In this document: positions 33,987 through 41,134 of the stretch, piece after piece | Numbering within the stretch: the stretch's first letter is position 1 | Layout: every line of letters starts with the position of its first letter | Source: Streptomyces sp. LX-29 | GTDB lineage: Bacteria > Actinomycetota > Actinomycetes > Streptomycetales > Streptomycetaceae | NCBI RefSeq assembly: GCF_029541745.1 | Contig: NZ_CP089746.1 | Span: 434,001 to 498,000 of the forward strand | Length of the DNA stretch: 64,000 nucleotides | Reading direction: 5' to 3' | Translations under genes and position numbers: made by a program | The notes under the pieces: model-generated | The model's database searches: none | Seen by the model: the letters and a program-made list of their open reading frames with translations, nothing else | What the model was told of the DNA's origin: nothing

Positions 33987-34802
33987 ATGGCGGTCATCAG
34001 CGCCGAGGGCGTCGAGCTGAACGTGGAGCGGCTGGCGGCCCGCAGGGGGACCACGGACCCGCCGACCGTGGTCTTCATCCACGGCATGCTCATCGACACG
34101 CTCGTCAGCGGCTATCTCACCCTGGGGCCGACCCTCGCCGCCGCGGGGTTCGACGTGGTCATGTACGACCAGCGGGGACACGGCCGCAGTGAGCGGCTGC
34201 CCAGCGGGTACACGCTGGACGACTTCGTCGGGGACCTCGACGTCGTGCTCGACCGGCTGGCGGTGTCGGGGCCGGTGCATCTGGTCGGCCACTCCTTCGG
34301 CGGCACCATCGCCTTCCACTACGCCGCGCGCCGACCGGACCGGGTGGCCACCGTCTCGGTGATCGAGTCGGAGCCGGCGACCGACGGCTGGTCCCGCAAG
34401 ATGGCGCTCGCCCTGCCGACCGCGGCGGTGGAGTTCGCCCGCGGCGACTTCCAGCAGTGGGTGAAGGAGGAGCACAGCGCCTACATGGCCCAGCGGGTGA
34501 AGGCCGCGTCGCACCTGCTGAACACCAGCACCGTGGCCCAGGACATCCCCGCCAGCCGGGTGCTGGACCAGGAGCACCTGCGGTCCCTGCGCTGCCCCGT
34601 CCTGGCCATCTACGGCAGCGAATCGGAGCTGGCGGACCAGGAGCCGTGGCTGAAGTCGCTCATCAGCACCTGCCGTACCGTCGTGGTGCCGGACCAGCAG
34701 CACTGGGTGCTGCTGGCCCATCCGAGGATGGTGTGCGACCTGATCATCGGCTGGGTCCGCGAGCACCACCGGGCCCGGCCGGGGGAGGGCGGCGGGCGGT
34801 GA
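33987..34802 (+). CDS. Alpha/beta hydrolase (thioesterase-like) of the PUFA-like operon
   Basis: This 271-residue protein is an alpha/beta-fold hydrolase. The oxyanion region is FIHGMLIDTLVSG (~29-41), DQRGHGRSE follows the strand, the nucleophile is in LVGHSFGGTIAF (Ser ~103), and the C-terminal His is in DQQHWVLLAHP (~243). An Asp in IYGSESEL (~214) may be the acid. Length is typical. It starts 3 bp after the ACP gene and overlaps the glycosyltransferase by 4 bp (GTGA), so it is in the same operon. Releasing the acyl chain from the ACP or editing it are both reasonable; transfer to an acceptor is also possible. Confidence 0.86.
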   Translation: MAVISAEGVELNVERLAARRGTTDPPTVVFIHGMLIDTLVSGYLTLGPTLAAAGFDVVMYDQRGHGRSERLPSGYTLDDFVGDLDVVLDRLAVSGPVHLVGHSFGGTIAFHYAARRPDRVATVSVIESEPATDGWSRKMALALPTAAVEFARGDFQQWVKEEHSAYMAQRVKAASHLLNTSTVAQDIPASRVLDQEHLRSLRCPVLAIYGSESELADQEPWLKSLISTCRTVVVPDQQHWVLLAHPRMVCDLIIGWVREHHRARPGEGGGR

Positions 34803-36034
34803 GCGGCTTCCTGTTCGTGGTGCCGCCGCTGGTGGGCCATGTCAACCCCACGCTGGGCGTCGCGGCGGAGCTGGTCCGGCGCGGCCACCGGGTGGCCTGG
34901 GCGGGGCCGCCGCGGATCGTCGGCCCGCTGGTCGGCCGGGATGCGCGGGTGTTCCCGTGCGCCGGCAGGGCGCCGGACGACCCCGGGATGGCGCGGCCGC
35001 CGACCCTCCGCGGCGCCGCGGCGCTGAAGTATCTCTGGGAGCGCTATCTGGGGCCGCTGGCGGAGGAGATGGCGCCCGGCGTCCTACGGGCGGTGGAGGA
35101 GTTCCGGCCCGACGCGCTCGTCGTGGACCAGCAGGCCGTGGCCGGCGCGCTGGTGGCCGAGCGGATCGGTCTCCCCTGGGCCACCTCGGCGAGCACCTCC
35201 GGCGAGTTCACCTCGCTGGTGGGGCTGCCGAAGGTCGAGGGGTGGATCGCCGACTTCGTCGACGACCTGCGGAAGCGGATCGGCGACCCGCACGGCACCG
35301 GCGATCCGCGCCGGTCCGACCGACTGGTGCTGGTGTTCAGCGCCGAGGAGCTGATCGGCGCGGCCGAGCCCCTCGGCGAGCAGGTGCGGTGCGTCGGCCC
35401 GTCGATCGCGCCCCGCCCGTACGACGGGCACTTCCCCTGGGAGTGGCTGGACCCTGGGCGCGCCACCGTGCTGATCACCCTCGGGACCGCCAACACCGGC
35501 TCCGGGACGCGCTTCCTCACCGAGTGCGCCGCGATGGTCCGGGACCGCTCGGACCGGCTCCAGGGGGTCCTGGTCGACCCCTCGGGCTCGGTGCCCGGCG
35601 GCGACTCGCTGCTGGTGCGCCCCAGTGTTCCCCAACTGCCGCTGCTGGAGCGGTGCGCCGCGGTGGTCTGCCACGGCGGGCACAACACGACCTGCGAGGC
35701 GCTGTGGCACGGGCTGCCCCTGGTGGTCGCCCCGATCCGGGACGACCAGCCGGCCATCGCCACCCAGGTGGCCCGGGCCGGGGTGGGGGTGCGGGTGCGG
35801 TTCGGCCGGGTGACCGCCGAGCGGCTCGGCGCGGCCCTCGACGCCGTCCTCCAGGAGCCGGGCTACCGGGCCGCCGCCCGGCGCATGGCGCGTGCCCTGC
35901 GCGCCGCCGGCGGCCCGGCCGCCGCGGCGACGCACCTGGAGGAGTTGGTCGCCGCCGCATCGGTGGAGGGGAGCCGGCCACCGGGGACTTCACCACCACG
36001 GCTCACCGCCGGACAAGGAGGCGCACACGCATGA
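34799..36034 (+). CDS. GT1 family glycosyltransferase of the PUFA-like operon
   Basis: This 411-residue protein is a GT-B glycosyltransferase of family 1 (macrolide/UGT type) that moves a sugar from a nucleotide donor. The N-terminal acceptor domain starts FLFVVPPLVGHVNPTLGVA. The donor signature is CHGGHNTTCEALWHGLPLVV (about 298-317) followed by PIRDDQPAIA (~319). A 40-residue disordered tail follows the fold. The GTG start at 34799 overlaps the hydrolase stop by 4 bp. Its place next to a lipid-type synthase and FkbM enzyme suggests it glycosylates the acyl product, giving a glycolipid. Donor sugar unknown. Confidence 0.9.
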   Translation: MSGFLFVVPPLVGHVNPTLGVAAELVRRGHRVAWAGPPRIVGPLVGRDARVFPCAGRAPDDPGMARPPTLRGAAALKYLWERYLGPLAEEMAPGVLRAVEEFRPDALVVDQQAVAGALVAERIGLPWATSASTSGEFTSLVGLPKVEGWIADFVDDLRKRIGDPHGTGDPRRSDRLVLVFSAEELIGAAEPLGEQVRCVGPSIAPRPYDGHFPWEWLDPGRATVLITLGTANTGSGTRFLTECAAMVRDRSDRLQGVLVDPSGSVPGGDSLLVRPSVPQLPLLERCAAVVCHGGHNTTCEALWHGLPLVVAPIRDDQPAIATQVARAGVGVRVRFGRVTAERLGAALDAVLQEPGYRAAARRMARALRAAGGPAAAATHLEELVAAASVEGSRPPGTSPPRLTAGQGGAHA

Positions 36035-36783
36035 GCTTCTCTCTGCTCGAACTGGCCGACGGATTCCAGGCCTACGCCCACAGCGGCATGGAGGCGCGCT
36101 TCATCTACCAGGAGATCTTCGAGGACCACAGCTACGTGCTCCCGGAGCTCCCCAAGGCACCACTCATCGTGGATGTGGGGGCCAACATCGGCCTCTTCTG
36201 CATCTACGCCAAGCGCGCCTACCCCGAGGCCCGCGTCATGGCGTTCGAACCCGCGCCGGAGAGCCTGCGCGCCCTGCGGCTCAACCTGGAGCTGCACCGG
36301 CTGGACGAGGTCACGGTGCATCCGTTCTGCCTGGGGTCCGAGCGGAACGACCGGGCGAGCTTCGCCTACTACCCGCGGCTCCCGGGCAACTCCACCCTCT
36401 GCCCCGAGGAGCAGGTCCCCTTCAAGGCCAGGCTGTCCGAACTGCTGGGGAAGACCCTGACCACGTCACTGTTCACGCCCCGCCAGTTGACCGTCCGGGT
36501 GGAGCGGCTGTCCCACGTCCTGGCCGACACCGAGCCCACCGACGCCGACATCGACCTCGTCAAGGTGGACGTCGAGGGTGCCGAGCTGGACGTGCTCGGC
36601 GGGATCGACGACCGCGACTGGCCCAGGATCCGCAACCTCGTCGTAGAGGTCGCCGACACGTCCGGCAAGCTGTGCGCGATCGAGACCCTGCTGCACGACA
36701 GGGGCTTCACCGTGTCCAGCGCCCCCACCACCTTCATGGACCAGGGGCTTCCCTTCTACTACCTCACGGCGACGCGGGGGTGA
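36031..36783 (+). CDS. FkbM family methyltransferase of the PUFA-like operon
   Basis: This 250-residue protein is an S-adenosylmethionine-dependent FkbM-type methyltransferase. The SAM motif is IVDVGANIGLFCIYAKRAYP (about 50-69), followed by VMAFEPAPESLRALRLNL (~75-92), and DIDLVKVDVEGAELDVLGGI (~172-191), typical of FkbM. AAGGAGG precedes ATG 36031, which overlaps the glycosyltransferase stop as ATGA. FkbM enzymes methylate hydroxyl groups of sugars or polyketides, so here it may methylate the sugar added by the glycosyltransferase or a hydroxyl on the acyl chain. It ends the operon. Confidence 0.9.
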   Translation: MSFSLLELADGFQAYAHSGMEARFIYQEIFEDHSYVLPELPKAPLIVDVGANIGLFCIYAKRAYPEARVMAFEPAPESLRALRLNLELHRLDEVTVHPFCLGSERNDRASFAYYPRLPGNSTLCPEEQVPFKARLSELLGKTLTTSLFTPRQLTVRVERLSHVLADTEPTDADIDLVKVDVEGAELDVLGGIDDRDWPRIRNLVVEVADTSGKLCAIETLLHDRGFTVSSAPTTFMDQGLPFYYLTATRG

Positions 36784-36878
36784 CCGGCTGTCGGCCGGGG
36801 GGCGGGGGTCGGCCGAACGGCGTTGCGGATCGCTTCGCCGTGCTCGCCGAGGTGGCTCAGGCGGGCGGGTCGATCCCG

Positions 36879-37793
36879 TCAGGGGACTCTGCCCGCAAGC
36901 GGGCGGTGCGCTGGTTGCCAGCCGAGGTGTTGGCGGGCCTTGGCATTGGACACGCGCATCGAGGTGTCGGCCATGAGGCAGGCGAGGTAGGGGGCGGCCA
37001 GTTTCAGCAGCGGGCGGGGTATCGACCTCGGGCGCGGGGTGGCGTGGCCGGCGGCCACGGTGTCGGCGAAGGTCCGCCAGGTGACGGGGGTGCCGTCGAC
37101 GATGTTGTAGGCGTGGCCCGGCCTGCCGCGCTCGAGGGCCGCGACGGTGGCGCCCGCGGCGTCGTCGACGTGGATCCAGCAGTTGGTCCCGCCGCCGCCG
37201 GCCGGAATGCACGGCCGGCGTTTGCGCATCATGTCGGCGAACAGGTCGCTGAACGCGCCGGGGCCGTGGAAGAGCCCGTAGCGCAGCGCGATGCCTTCGA
37301 TGCCGGCGGCGAAGACCTGCCGTTCGGTGGAGCGGCATCCGGCCGCCACGGAGTCGGCGTAGCTGCCCCGTGGTTCGCCGAAGGAGTCGGCTTCGGTGAG
37401 TACGCGGTCGCCGTGGTCGACATAGCCGTATCCGAGGATCATCGACTGGGTGACGAAGCGGCCGGCGCCCACGACTCGGGCGGCTGCGAGCAGGTTCGCG
37501 GTGCCGTCGCGCCGCAGCGCGTTGGTCGGGTCGTCGGCGCGCAGCCGCGGTGCGGCGCCGCGCAGCGCGGTCGCCTCGTGCAGCACCGCGTCGGCGGCCA
37601 TGCCGTCGAGCGCGCGCAGCAGTTCCTCGCGCCGCATGACGTCGGCGGCCACCGGCTCGGCACCCAGGCTCCTGACCAGGTCGTGCTTGGTCGGGTCGCG
37701 GACGATGGCGGTCACCTGGTGACCGGCCCCGGTCAGGGCGCGGACGAGGGGCCGGCCGATTGCGCCGGTCGCACCGGCGAGCAGCACCCTCAT
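36879..37793 (-). CDS. NAD-dependent epimerase/dehydratase family protein
   Basis: This 304-residue extended short-chain dehydrogenase/reductase starts with MRVLLAGATGAIGRPLVRAL (Rossmann GxxGxxG, residues 6-13) and has GRFVTQSMILGYGYVDHG, with FVTQS giving the Ser of the catalytic set. The usual YxxxK is not clear: GSYADSVAAG has Tyr but no Lys four residues later, so catalysis by the classic set is doubtful. It ends a three-gene operon with the overlapping membrane protein (ATGA) and TetR genes, so it is probably repressed by that TetR. Substrate unknown. Confidence 0.82.
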   Translation of the reverse strand: MRVLLAGATGAIGRPLVRALTGAGHQVTAIVRDPTKHDLVRSLGAEPVAADVMRREELLRALDGMAADAVLHEATALRGAAPRLRADDPTNALRRDGTANLLAAARVVGAGRFVTQSMILGYGYVDHGDRVLTEADSFGEPRGSYADSVAAGCRSTERQVFAAGIEGIALRYGLFHGPGAFSDLFADMMRKRRPCIPAGGGGTNCWIHVDDAAGATVAALERGRPGHAYNIVDGTPVTWRTFADTVAAGHATPRPRSIPRPLLKLAAPYLACLMADTSMRVSNAKARQHLGWQPAHRPLAGRVP

Positions 37794-38182
37794 GACCGCA
37801 CCGCCCCGGTGCGGCGGGCGGCCACGAGGCCGAGTACGCCGATGGCGGTCACCGGCCAGCCGCCGGTGACGGGGAAGTAGATGACGCACAGCGGCACGCC
37901 GAGGCCCAGGAGGTACCAGCCGACCTGCGCGGGGAGGTGGCCGGTCGTACGGACGACGTGTCGGGACAGCGTGCCCAGGGCGAGGAGAGCGACGCCGGAG
38001 ACCATCCACCAGACGCTGAACTCGCGTTCGAAGTAGTCGGCGGCCCCGGTGTCGACGACACTGCGGAAGAAGCCGTCGCGGACGATGGCGTTCCAGGCGT
38101 TGGGCTGGGCGAAGGCCCAGGCGAAGTGGAGTATCGCGGTGGCGATGATCAGCCGGGGTACCCAGCGGGCGAGCGCGTTCAC
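37790..38182 (-). CDS. Small four-helix membrane protein (DUF6463-like)
   Basis: This 130-residue protein shows four hydrophobic helices: ARWVPRLIIATAILHFAWAF (~4-23), FSVWWMVSGVALLALGTL (~51-68), VGWYLLGLGVPLCVIYFPV (~83-101) and VTAIGVLGLVAARR (~106-119). The pattern and the WVPRLIIAT start resemble the DUF6463 group. The GTG start at 38182 overlaps the TetR stop by 4 bases (GTGA) and the end overlaps the epimerase start, so all three are one operon. Function is not known; partners suggest a small-molecule stress or detoxification role. Confidence 0.75.
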   Translation of the reverse strand: MNALARWVPRLIIATAILHFAWAFAQPNAWNAIVRDGFFRSVVDTGAADYFEREFSVWWMVSGVALLALGTLSRHVVRTTGHLPAQVGWYLLGLGVPLCVIYFPVTGGWPVTAIGVLGLVAARRTGAVRS

Positions 38183-38736
38183 CCGATGTCCTCCCCTTCG
38201 TGCGGGGCCAGGCGCAGGGCCAGGCCGTAGACGTCGCGCAGCTCGGGCACAGAGAGGGGCGGCACGACCTGCTGGGCGCCGACGAGGATCAGGTAGAGCA
38301 GCCGGGCCATGGGCTCGACGTCGGCTTCCGGCCCGCCGAGCTCGCGCCACAGGGTCCGCAGGTAGTCGACGCGCAACCGGTCCACCCGCTCCTGGAGCGC
38401 GCGGACTTCGGCGTCCTGCAACGCCCAGGCGCGGATGGCGATCTCGAGACCGTCGCTGTCGTCCTTGTCGTCGAGGACCAGGTCGAGCAGGCGCCGGATC
38501 CTGCGCGGGGCCGGGGCGCCGGCGCTCTCGGCGCCGGCGATGAACTGACTGGTGTGCTCCGCCTCGAAGTGCGCGAGCAGGTCCGCTTTGAAGCCCGCGA
38601 TGCCCTTGAAGTGGTGGTAGAAGGACCCCTTGGTCAGATCGAGCTCGGCACACAACCGCTCGATGGTCAGCGCTCGCGCGCCGTCCTGGGCCAGCACCCC
38701 GAGTCCGGTCTGTAGCCAGTCGCGCTTACTTGCCAT
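38179..38736 (-). CDS. TetR/AcrR family transcriptional regulator
   Basis: This 185-residue TetR protein has the helix-turn-helix LTIERLCAELDLTKGSFYHHF (about 23-43) with the usual KxxL following, and a helical ligand domain to residue 180. It leads a three-gene overlapping operon with a small membrane protein and an epimerase-like enzyme. A perfect-armed 27-bp palindrome ends 7 bases from its ATG, so autorepression is very likely. No ribosome binding site is seen before the start, and a TATGGT in the palindrome could be a -10 for a very short leader. Confidence 0.92.
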   Translation of the reverse strand: MASKRDWLQTGLGVLAQDGARALTIERLCAELDLTKGSFYHHFKGIAGFKADLLAHFEAEHTSQFIAGAESAGAPAPRRIRRLLDLVLDDKDDSDGLEIAIRAWALQDAEVRALQERVDRLRVDYLRTLWRELGGPEADVEPMARLLYLILVGAQQVVPPLSVPELRDVYGLALRLAPHEGEDIG

Positions 38737-38742
38737 ATCAAC

Positions 38743-38769
38743 GACCGTACCATACTGAATGGTACGGTC
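38743..38769. promoter_or_regulatory. TetR operator, 11-bp perfect inverted repeat
   Basis: Arms GACCGTACCAT (38743-38753) and ATGGTACGGTC (38759-38769) are perfect mirror repeats around a 5-base centre. The site lies 7-33 bp upstream of the TetR start codon and contains a possible -10 (TATGGT, minus strand), so bound repressor would block transcription. Confidence 0.8.
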
Positions 38770-38872
38770 AGATGAGTGGCGCGCCTTCTGGGCCGCTGAC
38801 CCGCGCCCCGAGGGGACTCCCGTGCGCTAGACCAGCCACGCGCCGAACTCTCCGGAATCCTGCATCTCCTAC

Positions 38873-39193
38873 GTGAGCCTGGGGTACGGCATCCGCTTCT
38901 TCCAGGACGGCGGCAGGGAACTGTGGCCCCGGCCCGGCGTCCGCTTCGTCGCCGTCACCGACCTCCCGTCGTGTCACGCGGTCTTCGCCTGGTCCGCCGC
39001 CCGTCCCCTCGCCCCGACCACCGCCGCGCTGCTCCGCCTGCTGCGCAGGTATGCGCGGCCCACGGACCTGGAAGCGCTCCGCGAGGCCAACAGGCGCTGG
39101 ACGAGGCGCGCCCGAGGCGCAGCCGCGACTCCCACCCCGGGGACCGCCGTCGGTCGTTCGCCGTCCACCCTGGACACGCCGCACCGGACCTGA
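38873..39193 (+). pseudogene. Remnant of a LysR-type regulator (C-terminal part)
   Basis: The 106-residue reading frame begins abruptly with SLGYGIRFFQDGG and continues RPGVRFVAVTDLPSCHAVFA and WSAARPLAPTTAALLRLLRR, the pattern of the last 60-70 residues of a LysR effector domain. The helix-turn-helix and most of the effector domain are missing; upstream DNA in all frames has no LysR-like sequence. The tail beyond is Arg/Ala-rich and probably read-through of noncoding DNA. It is most likely a decayed gene fragment in the same degraded stretch as the ornithine cyclodeaminase remnant. Confidence 0.5.
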
Positions 39194-39328
39194 GCCCGGG
39201 GCATGGCCACGCCGTCCGCCGTGCGCGGACGGCGTGGCCGCCGCGTTCGGACGCCCGGCCCGGACCCGGGTTCAGGACTGACGCCTGCGGCCTGTCGCCG
39301 TCCGGGACGGGCCGCACGCCGCGGTGGG

Positions 39329-40073
39329 TCAGACGAGCAGGTCGATCCGCTCCCCCATGTCGCGTTCCTCCGCCCGGAGATAGGCGTTCCAGGTCAGGGC
39401 GAGGTCCTGCCAGGGCAGGCCGACGGGAGCGTAGACGGTGCGTTCCGACGGCTTGGTGCGGCCCGGGTGGCGGCCGGTGAGGACCTCGCCGAGCGTGGCG
39501 TCGGCGGCCGCGGCGTCCAGGCCGGCCGTGGCGAGGGCCCCTGTGGCAGCCGCCAGTTCGCGGTCGTCCACGACGAGCAGCGCGGAGGCGAGCAGGTTTC
39601 GGCGGAGAGCTCCCGCTTCCCCGGCTCGTCGGCGCCGAGGCTGGTGAGGTGCTGTCCCGGACGCGTGTCCGCCAGGTCCAGCAGCGGGGCGCGCGACCAG
39701 GTGGCCAGGAGAAGGACGTCGGCACGTGGGTGCCCAGGGCGGCGGCCAGGCCGGTGCGCCAGGCGGTGACGGTGGCGGAGTCGACCAGGGCGAGCAGCTC
39801 GCCGTCGTGGCCGCTGTGCAGGCAGATGACGCCGCGCAGGGCCGGCCGGGCGCCCGGGAACTTGGCGTTGACCTTCACCGTGTACGCGTCGACGCCGGGC
39901 AGGACTCCCGGCAGCAGGGCGGTGGCCGTGCCGGGGAACGGCAGGTCGGTGCGGACCCGTTGCCCGGCCGCCGGCGCGGCGGCGGTGCTACGGAATCCGT
40001 CGCGCAGCGCGGCAATGCAGGCTTCGGGTTCCAGGACGGCCAGCAGGTCGCTTCGCGTCAGTATGCGGGTCAT
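39329..40073 (-). pseudogene. Broken ornithine cyclodeaminase/mu-crystallin family gene
   Basis: The N-terminal part is intact from ATG 40073: MTRILTRSDLLAVLEPEA, then DAYTVKVNAKFPGARPALRG and DSATVTAWRTGLAAALGTHV (about 125 residues). After GTHV the frame breaks and joins directly to the family's late segment (DVLLLATWSRAPLLDLADTR, GQHLTSLGADEPGKREL) in another frame. The roughly 100-120 residues holding the NAD-binding GxGxxG fold are missing. A second one-base loss falls in the stretch that should read ETLLASALLVVDDREL. The last 80 residues (VVDDRELAAATGAL) are readable again. Two frameshifts and a deletion make it non-functional; relatives are about 310-330 residues. Confidence 0.85.
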
Positions 40074-40162
40074 GCACCCATGGTCCCCGGCCCGGCCGGG
40101 CCGCTTCGGCGGGAGGCACGCCCCAGAAGCGGACGGGACAGGAGCGGACGGGGCAGCACGAC

Positions 40163-40195
40163 AAAGGCCCCTTCCCGACACGGGAAGGGGCCTTT
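40163..40195 (-). terminator. Terminator of tRNA-Gly-like RNA, copy 2
   Basis: A perfect 15-bp inverted repeat (40163-40177 and 40181-40195) with a 3-base loop begins 2 bases after the CCA end of the second tRNA-like element. Its AAAGG/CCTTT ends give short T runs in both directions, but the minus-strand use matches copy 1. Confidence 0.8.
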
Positions 40196-40197
40196 CA

Positions 40198-40269
40198 TGG
40201 AGCGCCGAGCAGGCCTTGCACCTACATCCCTCGTTTGGAGACGAGTATCTTTCCTTAGACGACCGACGC
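40198..40269 (-). ncRNA. tRNA-Gly-like small RNA, copy 2
   Basis: This 72-base element differs from copy 1 at only two positions: the base after the D arm (A instead of G) and the first variable-region base (G instead of A). Both changes fall in unpaired places, and every paired base, the six-base anticodon loop CTCCAA, T-loop TGCAAGG, U73 and encoded CCA are kept. Upstream on the minus strand are a leader hairpin (40293-40278) and TACAGT at the -10 position. It is divergent from the AbiEii partner gene. Conservation of the parts that make it unlike a decoding tRNA argues against simple decay. Confidence 0.6.
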
Positions 40270-40277
40270 ATCGAACC

Positions 40278-40312
40278 CCGCCCCGTGGGGCGGCGTCGTG
40301 AGACCTACTGTA
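40278..40312 (-). promoter_or_regulatory. -10 element and leader hairpin of tRNA-like RNA, copy 2
   Basis: TACAGT on the minus strand (40312-40307) aligns with TAGAGT at copy 1, and a 7-bp stem with 2-base loop (40278-40293) sits between it and the tRNA-like 5' end. Sequence flanking both copies is conserved up to this hexamer but not beyond, which marks the edge of the gene. Confidence 0.5.
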
Positions 40313-40342
40313 CTACAGATCCGCACTTGAGATCATGGCCCG

Positions 40343-41134
40343 GTGCTGACGCTCCACCTGGGCCCGCCGCAGTTCGCGGGCGATTTCGAGATCCATCTGA
40401 CGGTCCGTGCCGACGCGGACGGTCGGACCGCCGACGACCGCGCCGCCACATCCCCCGGCCCGAACGACAGCGGCCCGGACAACGACGGCCCGGACGACGA
40501 CCGCCTGGCGCTGCTGGCCGCGGAGCTCGGGTGGAAGTACGCCCGCATCGTGCTGGACCGGGGTCGGGTGCCGGCGCAGCCGATGGTCACCCTGCGGACG
40601 GCCGGGACCCTGGCCGCGGCGCGGGACGCGGCCGACGGGGCGGTCCGCCGGCTGCGGGAGGCGGGCCACCGGGTGGTGCGGACGAAGGTCGAGGCGGCGC
40701 CGTGGGCGCGCGGGGTGCCCGGCAGCGACGCCGAGGGCGCGGTGCTGGGCCCGCGCCACTACTTCGAGCACCACGTCAAGCTCGTGCTGGAGCCGGACGC
40801 CGACACCGCCGCGATCGTGGCGGTCGCCGACCGGCATGCGGCCCATCTGTCGCGCAATGCCCGCCGGATCCGGGAGGACGGGCGCGCGGAGCGCTTCGTC
40901 ACCCAGCGCTGCCGGCTGGTCGGCCGGGACACGGCGGGCCGCCGGCTGGAGGCGCTCGTCTCGGAGCTGGGCGCCCTGGGCCATGAGATGGTCGCGATGG
41001 AGCGGGAGTTCGTGGTGTACGACAGCGACGAGTCGCTGGACGCGGGCTGGATACGGGAGCGGCACGAGGCCGACGGGGCGCACGACGGGTGTGCCGCCGG
41101 GGGGACTCGCGAGGAGGAGGCGGCGGCGCGATGA
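40343..41134 (+). CDS. Conserved protein paired with AbiEii-like nucleotidyltransferase
   Basis: I do not recognise a named domain in this 263-residue protein. It starts LTLHLGPPQFAGDFEIHLTV and contains two similar alpha/beta stretches: one around WKYARIVLDRGRVPAQPMVT plus RLREAGHRVVRTKVEAAPW, the other RHYFEHHVKLVLEPDADTAA plus LGHEMVAMEREFVVYDSD, suggesting a duplicated ferredoxin-like fold. Residues about 30-50 are an Asp/Gly-rich linker. The GTG start is at 40343 without a strong ribosome binding site. Its stop overlaps the nucleotidyltransferase start (ATGA), so the two are translationally coupled and probably act as a pair, possibly as an antitoxin or partner. Confidence 0.65.
   Translation: MLTLHLGPPQFAGDFEIHLTVRADADGRTADDRAATSPGPNDSGPDNDGPDDDRLALLAAELGWKYARIVLDRGRVPAQPMVTLRTAGTLAAARDAADGAVRRLREAGHRVVRTKVEAAPWARGVPGSDAEGAVLGPRHYFEHHVKLVLEPDADTAAIVAVADRHAAHLSRNARRIREDGRAERFVTQRCRLVGRDTAGRRLEALVSELGALGHEMVAMEREFVVYDSDESLDAGWIRERHEADGAHDGCAAGGTREEEAAAR

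Noticed and set aside
38955..40271. Single 438-codon minus-strand gene
   Set aside because: It combines an intact ornithine cyclodeaminase N-terminus with out-of-frame remains and unrelated DNA, so it is a pseudogene read-through.
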